In this document: piece by piece, positions 1-6,600 of the stretch
How positions within the stretch are numbered: the first letter of the stretch is position 1
Layout of the letters: every line of letters starts with the position of its first letter
NCBI GenBank assembly: GCA_002404095.1
Contig: DHJA01000084.1
Span: 29,134-36,010, forward strand
DNA length: 6,877 nt
Direction of reading: 5' to 3'
Origin: Planctomycetaceae bacterium UBA4732
Lineage (GTDB): Bacteria; Planctomycetota; Planctomycetia; Gemmatales; Gemmataceae
Notes under the pieces: generated by a model
What the model was told of the DNA's origin: nothing
Database searches by the model: none
The model's input: only the letters and a program-made list of their open reading frames with translations
Translations under genes and position numbers: made by a program

Positions 1-203
1 AAAGCACGAGTGACGTTGCACTAGTTCTCAGCCGGAAGATCGGGGAAAGCATTGTGATCGGCGGCGATGTGGTCGTGACGGTGCGCGAGACGCACGGCGG
101 TCGCATCCGCCTCGCCATTGAGGCGCCGTCGGAGGTGTTGGTGATGCGAAAGGAACTGATCGGGGAGCCGTCCCTGCTGCGAGGAATGGTACGCGCTGGC
201 TGA
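1..203 (+). CDS. csrA: CsrA/RsmA-family carbon storage regulator, 5'-truncated by window edge
   Basis: CsrA is a small dimeric RNA-binding protein that binds GGA motifs in mRNA leaders and changes translation or stability. The frame is read from base 3 to the TGA at 201-203 and gives 66 visible codons. From visible residue 7 it reads LVLSRKIGESIVIGGDVVVT, and it aligns without gaps to E. coli CsrA as I remember it. The key RNA-binding arginine (E. coli R44) is R49 here, in VLVMRKEL, and the RIRLAIEAP strand is intact. A tail of about 13 residues (GEPSLLRGMVRAG) follows the core. No ATG, GTG or TTG occurs in this frame inside the window, and the usual initiator Met position is Ala (GCA 18-20), so the start must lie upstream. 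The BON gene follows after 86 bp. Family assignment is firm; the N-terminus is unresolved. Confidence 0.9.
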   Translation, partial: STSDVALVLSRKIGESIVIGGDVVVTVRETHGGRIRLAIEAPSEVLVMRKELIGEPSLLRGMVRAG

Positions 204-278
204 ACTGGCTTGCAAAGAAACGGACCGACGACGGCGTCTTTTCCGCCCGGCTGCATTGGCGCAGCGGGAATTCCTGCC

Positions 279-282
279 GAGG
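279..282 (+). promoter_or_regulatory. Shine-Dalgarno site for the BON-domain gene
   Basis: GAGG lies 7 nt before ATG 290. It supports that start over the ATG at 256, which is in another frame and encodes no recognisable domain. Confidence 0.55.
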
Positions 283-289
283 TTTCTCC

Positions 290-520
290 ATGACCATTCT
301 CCGAATCGATTCCGCGGCGGACGACTGGGTGCCGCGGGCGGCGGCCATCCTGCTCCAACGTTGGGGAAGGCGTATTCGACATCTTCGCGTCGATTTAGCG
401 GACGGCGGCCTGGTCCTAAACGGCTGGGCCGACACCTACTACGCCAAGCAGCTCGCTCAGCATGCGGCCGCGGAGGCCGCCGGCCTGCCGGTCCACACGA
501 ACGCCATTGAGGTCGGGTGA
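290..520 (+). CDS. Small BON-domain protein
   Basis: This is a 76-residue protein with no signal peptide or membrane segment. Residues about 28-75 match the BON (bacterial OsmY and nodulation) pattern: a hydrophobic strand (RHLRVDLADG), then GLVLNGWADTYYAKQLAQ with the 'V-x-L-x-G' turn, an Ala-rich helix (HAAAEAAGL), and a closing strand ending VHTNAIEV. BON domains are αβ modules thought to bind phospholipids or to mediate contacts with other proteins. Single-domain, leaderless copies have no defined reaction. A GAGG 7 nt upstream supports ATG 290. The stop TGA at 518-520 overlaps a possible GTG start of the kinase by 3 bases (GTGA), which suggests it is transcribed with csrA upstream and the kinase downstream. 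The fold call is fairly secure; the role is unknown. Confidence 0.75.
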   Translation: MTILRIDSAADDWVPRAAAILLQRWGRRIRHLRVDLADGGLVLNGWADTYYAKQLAQHAAAEAAGLPVHTNAIEVG

Positions 521-573
521 CCGTTCATCTTGGCGGTCCTCAACCCTTGCACACGAGGCCCTGCGGCGGCACA

Positions 574-1965
574 ATGAAAGTCCACGACCACGCCATGATG
601 ATCGGCGACCGGCGTTTGACGCCGGGAGGTTGGAACTTTTCGCCAGGGTCGAGTATGCCCTTCTTGACGCGCTACGGGATGGACGAGGCGGAACGCCGCC
701 GCCGCATGGCGTTCCTGGGAATTGCCGAGTCCGACGCCGCCAACGTCCGCGACCTGCGCGACGCCTTTGCCGCGCGCGCCCGTGAGTTCGCCGAAGGGTT
801 CTACGAACACCTGCTCGCCGACCCGCACACGCGCGCCTACCTCCGCGACCCCGAGCAGTTGCGGAAGCTCAAGGGGTTGCAGGCGGAGTACTTCTCGCAT
901 CTGCTGGACGGCGTGTTCGACGTGCCCTACTTCGAGGGACGGCTCCGCGTCGGCGTCACTCACCAACGCATCGGCCTGTCCCCGGTCTGGTATCTGGGCG
1001 CGTACAACCAGTACATCCAGCTGACGTTCCCGGTGTTCGTGCGTGCCTTCGGCGACGACATGGAGAAGGTGTTGCCGCTGCTGCTGTCGTTGGTGAAGGT
1101 GATTTTCCTCGACATGGGGCTGGCCCTGGACACCTACTTCCAGGAGGCGACGGCCCAGCTGCGACAGCGCAACGATGAACTACAGCAGGCTCTCGGCCTG
1201 TACTGGCAGGCCCAGAGGCGCGAAGAGCAGTTGCATAAGATGGCTAGCCACGAGATCCGCGGCGGCCTGGCGGCCGTCATCACCGGCCTGGAAGACCTTC
1301 AGGACTCGGTCGGCCCGAACATGGATGCGGCCGACGCCGAGCAACTCACCAATCTGACGCGGCGCTGCTGGAAGCTGTCGGAGTTGCTGGGCGAGATGCT
1401 GGCGGCTTCGCCGACCGGGCAGGGGGCTTCCCTGTTGGACACCGGGCCGGTCTTCGAGGCTCTCTACGCGCGGTTCGGGCTATACGCCGAGGGCCGCGAC
1501 GTGAAGCTGGCGCTGCCGGCGAAGGCCCCGCGTGTGTGGGCCGACGCTGTGCAGCTGCGCGAGGCCTTTGCGAACCTGATCGGCAACGCCGTCAACTACC
1601 TGGACAAGGAACCGGGCCGGGTCGAAGTGACTTGGCACGATGACGGCGATTTCTACGTCTTCTGCGTGGCCGACAACGGGCCGGGCGTACCAGAGGCAAT
1701 CCGCGACCGGCTGTTCGAGCCGTTCGTGCGCGGGCTGGGGGAGGCCGGGCGGCGTCCCGGCACTGGCCTGGGGCTGTACTTCGTGCGCACCGTGGTCGAG
1801 CAAGGCGGCGGCCGCGTGTGGGTCGAAAGCACGTCGGGCGAGGGAAGCCGATTCTATTTCACCGTGCCGCGGGGACCGCCCCGCGCGAACGACGAAGGCA
1901 GTCATGAGTACATTGCGGGAGCCGCGCTGGGCGGCGACGATAACCACGCCCCCGCCGGCGGTTGA
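574..1965 (+). CDS. Globin-coupled sensor histidine kinase (protoglobin-DHp-HATPase)
   Basis: This is a soluble two-component sensor; positions count from ATG 574 (463 aa). Residues about 28-190 are a protoglobin domain. H130, in VGVTHQRIGLSPVWYLGAY, is the expected proximal haem ligand. Y77 in EGFYEHLL is a plausible distal B10 tyrosine. A coiled coil (about 188-222) leads to the DHp helix with phospho-acceptor H226 in MASHEIRGGL, which lacks the usual proline. The ATPase domain has the N box (NLIGNAVNY, N338), G1 box (DNGPGVP, D367), F box (LFEPF) and G2 box GTGLGL (396-401). No membrane segment is seen. In known globin kinases haem iron and ligand state set the autophosphorylation rate; here the ligand (O2, NO, CO or redox) is inferred. 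The partner is surely the regulator 44 bp downstream. Start is uncertain: GTG 517 overlaps the BON stop with GAGG close by; ATG 655 has AGGG 6 nt upstream and still keeps the whole globin. ATG 574 was chosen because codon third positions are less G+C-rich before it. Confidence 0.9.
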   Translation: MKVHDHAMMIGDRRLTPGGWNFSPGSSMPFLTRYGMDEAERRRRMAFLGIAESDAANVRDLRDAFAARAREFAEGFYEHLLADPHTRAYLRDPEQLRKLKGLQAEYFSHLLDGVFDVPYFEGRLRVGVTHQRIGLSPVWYLGAYNQYIQLTFPVFVRAFGDDMEKVLPLLLSLVKVIFLDMGLALDTYFQEATAQLRQRNDELQQALGLYWQAQRREEQLHKMASHEIRGGLAAVITGLEDLQDSVGPNMDAADAEQLTNLTRRCWKLSELLGEMLAASPTGQGASLLDTGPVFEALYARFGLYAEGRDVKLALPAKAPRVWADAVQLREAFANLIGNAVNYLDKEPGRVEVTWHDDGDFYVFCVADNGPGVPEAIRDRLFEPFVRGLGEAGRRPGTGLGLYFVRTVVEQGGGRVWVESTSGEGSRFYFTVPRGPPRANDEGSHEYIAGAALGGDDNHAPAGG

Positions 1966-2009
1966 CCCCAGCCCCATCGCCCCCCAACCGAGTGCAGCCG
2001 GTCAAACCG

Positions 2010-3437
2010 ATGTCGAACACCCAACGGACGCCGATCCGCCTGCTGATCGTGGACGACGACGAGCAGATGCGCCGCACACTGGTCGGCCGCTTCGAGCGCA
2101 AGGGCATGGCCGTCTCCAACGCCGGCAGCGGCGAGCAGGCTTTGGAGATCGCCGCCAAGACGCGTTTCGACGTGGCCGTCCTCGACCTGCACCTGCCGGG
2201 CATCAACGGCGTCGAACTGCTGGAAAAGCTGAAGGAGCGGCAGCCCGACTTGGAGGCCCTCCTTCTGACGGCCCACAGCAGCGTCGAGACGGCCGTGGCC
2301 GCCATGAAGAAGGGCGCCTACGACTATCTCACCAAGCCGTTCCACTTGCCCGAGTTGGAAGTTCACATCCAAAAAGCCTACGAAAAGGTGCAATTGGCCC
2401 GCCGCGAGCGGCGTCTGGTTCAGCACCTGCACCGCGAGGAGCCTCGCCACCGGCTGATCGGCGCCAGCCCGGCGATCCGCAAGATCGCGGCCCTGATCGA
2501 GAAGGTGGCGCCGACCGACGCCACGGTGCTGGTGCGCGGCCCCAGCGGCACGGGCAAGGAAGTGGTAGCCCGCGCGATCCACTCCGGCAGCCCGCGGCGC
2601 GACAGCCCGATGGTGACAATCAACTGCGCGGCGTTGCAGGAGAGCCTGTTAGAGAGCGAGCTGTTCGGCCACGAGAAGGGCGCCTTCACCGGGGCGGTGC
2701 AGGCCAAGCCGGGCCTGGTGGAAGTGGCCGAGGGCGGCACTCTGTTCATCGACGAAATCGGTGAGATGACGGTCGGCCTCCAGGCCAAGCTGCTGCGCGT
2801 GCTGGAGGACGGCCACTTTCGCCGCGTCGGCGGCACGACGGAGCAGCGCGCCGACGTGCGGGTGGTGGCCGCCACGAACCGCGCCCTGGAAGAGGAGATC
2901 AAGTTGCACCGCTTCCGCGAGGATCTGTACTACCGGCTGAACGTCATCACGATGCTGCTGCCGCCGTTGCGCGAGCGGCGGTCAGACATCCCCGAACTCG
3001 TCGAATACTTCCTGGACACGCGACAGGTGGGGCCGGCGCGCTGCCGGGTGGCGCCGGAGGCGTTAGCGGCGCTGGTGCGTTACGACTGGCCGGGCAATGT
3101 GCGCGAGTTGGCTAACGTGCTGGAGCGGGCGCAGATCCTGGCGGAGGACGTCCGGATCACGGTGGACGACCTCCCGGACGCCCTGTTGCTGGCGGCGCCG
3201 GCGGCGGCCGTCGAGGATGCGTCCGGGCACAATCTGCACGACGCCCAGCGACGGCACGTGCTGGCGGTGCTGCACGAGGAGAAGGGCAACAAGGCTCACG
3301 CCGCCCGCGCCCTCGGCATCAGCCGCCGCGCGCTGTACCGCCTGCTCGAAAAATACCAGCTTGACCAGCCGCACCAAGACGCGAGCGACCCCAAGCTGAG
3401 TGTGCCGCCCGACGCCGACTTGGGGCCATCGAATTGA
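2010..3437 (+). CDS. NtrC-family sigma-54-dependent response regulator
   Basis: This is a 475-residue enhancer-binding activator. The receiver (about 9-122) has acidic pocket D15-D17, phospho-acceptor D59 (VLDLHLPG), T87 and K109 (LTKPF). The AAA+ domain (about 148-318) has Walker A GPSGTGKE (177-184, Pro where Glu is usual), the sigma-54 contact loop GAFTGA (224-229) intact, Walker B GTLFIDE (243-249), and the FREDLYYRLNV arginine-finger region (302-312). WPGNVREL (360-367) is the sensor II region. A Fis-type HTH lies at about 427-451 (NKAHAARALGISRRALYRLL). A tail of about 25 polar residues follows. All parts needed for phosphorylation, ATP hydrolysis and sigma-54 remodelling are present, so it should be active and take phosphate from the globin kinase. 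ATG 2010 sits just before the receiver strand; TTG 1962 and GTG 1992 are in frame but add Pro-rich sequence of no domain. No clear Shine-Dalgarno is seen. DNA targets are unknown. Confidence 0.95.
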   Translation: MSNTQRTPIRLLIVDDDEQMRRTLVGRFERKGMAVSNAGSGEQALEIAAKTRFDVAVLDLHLPGINGVELLEKLKERQPDLEALLLTAHSSVETAVAAMKKGAYDYLTKPFHLPELEVHIQKAYEKVQLARRERRLVQHLHREEPRHRLIGASPAIRKIAALIEKVAPTDATVLVRGPSGTGKEVVARAIHSGSPRRDSPMVTINCAALQESLLESELFGHEKGAFTGAVQAKPGLVEVAEGGTLFIDEIGEMTVGLQAKLLRVLEDGHFRRVGGTTEQRADVRVVAATNRALEEEIKLHRFREDLYYRLNVITMLLPPLRERRSDIPELVEYFLDTRQVGPARCRVAPEALAALVRYDWPGNVRELANVLERAQILAEDVRITVDDLPDALLLAAPAAAVEDASGHNLHDAQRRHVLAVLHEEKGNKAHAARALGISRRALYRLLEKYQLDQPHQDASDPKLSVPPDADLGPSN

Positions 3438-3576
3438 ATTACCGGACTGGGCAAGGGAGGACGGGGACGAGGCGACGGAGAAGCGGGCGCTGGCGGAGGA
3501 AACGGTGAGGGTTTAGCCGCGACCCGATAGGGGAGCGCGACGGGAGGGCTTCGTCAAACCGGCCGTGGGGCGGCAC

Positions 3577-3582
3577 TATACA
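3577..3582 (+). promoter_or_regulatory. Weak -10-like element (TATACA) before the sigma-factor gene
   Basis: TATACA stands out as an A+T-rich island in a G+C-rich spacer, 32 nt before ATG 3615, and matches 4 of 6 positions of TATAAT. No good -35 lies at the right distance; the sequence 17 nt upstream is TCAAAC. A promoter is expected here because the gene is 177 bp from its neighbour, but this exact site is a guess. Confidence 0.2.
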
Positions 3583-3602
3583 GTAGCCGACAACGCCGCC
3601 CC

Positions 3603-3607
3603 GAGGA
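3603..3607 (+). promoter_or_regulatory. Shine-Dalgarno site for the sigma factor-WD40 gene
   Basis: GAGGA ends 7 nt before ATG 3615. It is the strongest ribosome-binding site in the window and fixes the start, placing the first residues just ahead of the sigma region 2 domain. Confidence 0.65.
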
Positions 3608-3614
3608 AAGAATC

Positions 3615-6600
3615 ATGGCCCACCAGACACTGAGACGAGTGCTGCCGCAACTGCTTCGATTCCTCGACGCCCAGCCCGGGCGAAAGCAGACCGACGGCTG
3701 GCTGCTGGAACAATTCATCACCCAGCGCGACGAGGGCGCTTTCGCGCTCCTCGTTGAACGACATGGGCCGATGGTGCTGAACGTCTGCCGGCGCGTGCTC
3801 GGAGACGCCCACGAGGCGGAGGACGCTTTCCAAGCTACCTTCCTGGTGCTAGCGCTCCGCGCCAACGCCGTCCGCCGACGGGAGTCATTGGGCAGTTGGC
3901 TGTACGGCGTGGCCCGGCGCGTCGCCGCCAAGGCCAGGGCGCAGTCCGCCCGGCGGCGCGTCCGCGAAGCGTCGGCGGCCGCCGTGGTCCCTGTCCCGTC
4001 CGCGCCGGCGGTGGAGTGGACGGAGTTTCGCGGGGTGCTCGACGAGGAACTGAGCCGGCTGCCGGAGCTGTACCGTCGGCCGTTCGTCCTCTGCTGTCTG
4101 GAGGAAAAGACGCAGGAGCAGGCCGCCGCGGAACTCGGCTGCCCGCGGAGTTCGCTGGCGTCGCGCCTGGCGCGGGCCAAAGAGATCCTGCGGCGACAGT
4201 TGACTGACCGTGGCGTCTGCCCGGCGGGTCTGACGGCCATCGCGGTGCGGACGGCCTGCGCCGCGGTCCACGGGTCCGGGACGATGCCCGCCCGCATCCT
4301 CGCCCTCGCCCACGGCGCGATGAAAGCGCTTTCGGCTACCCATTTAATCGTTATTTTGTCTTTGACGCTGTTCGCCGGCGCGGGAGTGATTGCCGCCGGC
4401 GCCCTGGCGCCGCCCGCCGCGGCCGACAAGCCGGCCGCGCCGCCGGCCGGCGCGCCAGCGGACGCGCCGGAAGCCGAGCGGATCGACCGCTACGGCGACA
4501 CCCTGCCGCCGGGCGCGTTGATGCGGCTGGGGACGGTTCGCTTCCGGCACGGCGCCAACGGCCTATGTGACGCCGTCTACTCGCCGGACGGCAAAATCCT
4601 GGCCACGGCCGGCGACAATGGATGGATTCATCTGTGGGACGCCGCCACGGGCAAAGGAATTGCCGCCTGGGAAAGCGAGAAGAACACCTTACTCCTATCC
4701 CTGGCGTTTTCGCCGGACGGCAAGACCCTGGCCTCTGGCGGGATGGGTTTTGACTTGGCGAAGCACGAGGTCACCAGACTACCCACGAAGCTGACGCTTT
4801 GGGATGTGGCCACGCGCAAGCCGCGCCTTTCTTTCGAGAATGAACACGACCAATTTGGGAATCAGCGCGACTTCCGGCGCCTCGCCTACTCTCCGGATGG
4901 CAAATGGTTGGCCGCCGGTTCTGACGAGTCGATCCGCCTCTGGGATGTTGCCACGGCCAAGGAGGCGCCGCCAATCGATGCGAAACTTAACCCTACTAGC
5001 GCGCTCGCCTTCTCGCCCGACGGTCACACGCTGGTTTGGGGCGGTATCAACGACGGCGCCGTCGTTATGTGGGACGTGGCAACCCGCAAGGAGGTGCGCC
5101 GGCTCGGTGGACACAAGAGCATGGTCCGGCAGCTCGCTTTCTCGCCGGACGGGAAGCTGCTGGCCGCCGGGTACGACGACAAGACGATCGGGCTGTGGGA
5201 CCCGGCGACGGGCCAGGAAGTGCGGCGCCTCAAAGGCCACGAAGCGGATATGGTCTCCATCGCCTTTTCGCCGGACGGCAAGACGCTGGCCTCGTCGGCG
5301 CGCAGCGCGGAGCCGATTCGGCTTTGGGATCCGGCCACCGGCGAAGTGCGCTTCCAGCTGCGAGGCCCGAATGTCTACAACTACGTCGCGCGGGTCGTCT
5401 TCTCCCCGGACGGCAAGACGCTGGCCGTCGCGCATCGAGACGGCACGGTGTTCCTGTGGAACCCGGCGAACGGCGAGCGCCTCCCGGCCGCCGACGAACA
5501 TAATTTTGTGGTTGGGGGGATCGACCTCTCTCCCGACGGCCGAACCCTGTCCACCATTGGGTCCGAGGACGGCACGGTTCGGCTTTGGGACCTGGCCACC
5601 GGCCGGCGCGTCAGCGCGCCGACAGCCGCCGGCGGGGCCGTTATTCCGGCCTTCTCAGTCGCGGAGGACGCACAAACTTTTAGGCTCAACGGCACGATCA
5701 CGGCCGTGGCAAGCTCGGACGAAACGCTCCGGCTGCTGGAAACAGCGACCGGGAAAGAGCTGCACACATTCAAGGACGTCGGAAAGCGGCTTCATAATGT
5801 TTGCCTGTCGCCCGATGGCAAGACCCTGGCGACACAGACATTCCCGGAGTGGGACGGACATCAGTATAAGGAAGGCCCCACCATTCACCTTTGGAACGTG
5901 GCGACCGGGCAGGAGACGCACCAGTTCGGTGATGCGAAAACCACTGCGGTTATGTTTTCTCCCGACGGCCGCACGGCGGCGACGACGGAACTGGGCCGCG
6001 TACGGTTCTGGGACGTCGGCAGCGGTCAGCAAGTCCGCGACCTGAGCCATGCCGAGATCGGCGGCTGTCGCTTTTCGCCGGACGGCCGGACGCTGGCGAC
6101 CTTCGCTTCGACCCAATCAGGCGTCCACATCTGGGAGCTGGCCACAGGCCGTGAGCGCCTCCGTCTGGCCGGGCACGCCGAGGGGACCGCGTGCGTCCTC
6201 TTCACCCCGGACGGCCGCAGTCTGATTACGGGAGGGATGGACTCAACGGTCCTCGTGTGGGACCTGGCGCCCGCGCGGCCGGATGCAAAGGAATTGGATC
6301 GTCTTTGGTCGGAATTGGCAGACGACGACGCTTCTCACGCCTATGAAGCCATCTGGACCCTGTCCACGTCGCCGGGGGTGGTCGGTTTCTTGAAGGCGCG
6401 CCTGAAGCCGGCCCCCGGGGCGGAGGCGAAAGAGATTCATCGGCTCATCGCAGACCTTGACAGCGACGATTTTGACATACGGGAAAAGGCCTCGGCCGAC
6501 CTGGCGCGAATCGGCGCTGGGGCGGAGGATGCTTTGCTGGAAACCTTGGCCGGCAAGCCGTCGCCTGAGGTTGGTCGCCGAGTACAGATCCTCCGGGAGG

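Noticed and set aside
197..214. TGGC…TTGCA resembling a sigma-54 promoter after csrA
   Set aside because: The GG and GC elements are 12 bp apart; sigma-54 promoters need 10, and two extra bases abolish function.
531..551. GGCGG…TTGCA resembling a sigma-54 promoter before the kinase
   Set aside because: Spacing between the GG and GC elements is again 12 or more, not 10, and it overlaps a possible coding start.
1640..2764. Long open frame (374 codons) on the + strand across the kinase and regulator
   Set aside because: It is out of frame with two genes whose domain motifs are complete; its product is Arg/Pro/Ala-rich with no domain, typical of a G+C-rich shadow frame.
3455..3511. G-quadruplex in the purine-rich spacer
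   Set aside because: Runs of three or more G are separated by loops much longer than 7 nt, so a stable quadruplex is unlikely.
3554..4429. 291-codon open frame on the - strand opposite the sigma domain
   Set aside because: It is Ser/Arg/Ala-rich with no recognisable domain and lies fully antisense to conserved sigma regions 2 and 4.
4779..5501. 240-codon open frame on the - strand opposite the WD40 repeats
   Set aside because: Its repeated RRVPQ/AVRRE patterns are just the antisense reading of the WD40 repeats.
4804..6045. 413-codon open frame on the + strand inside the WD40 region
   Set aside because: Its repetitive Arg/Trp-rich peptide mirrors the WD40 DNA repeats in another frame; the WD40 frame is unambiguous.
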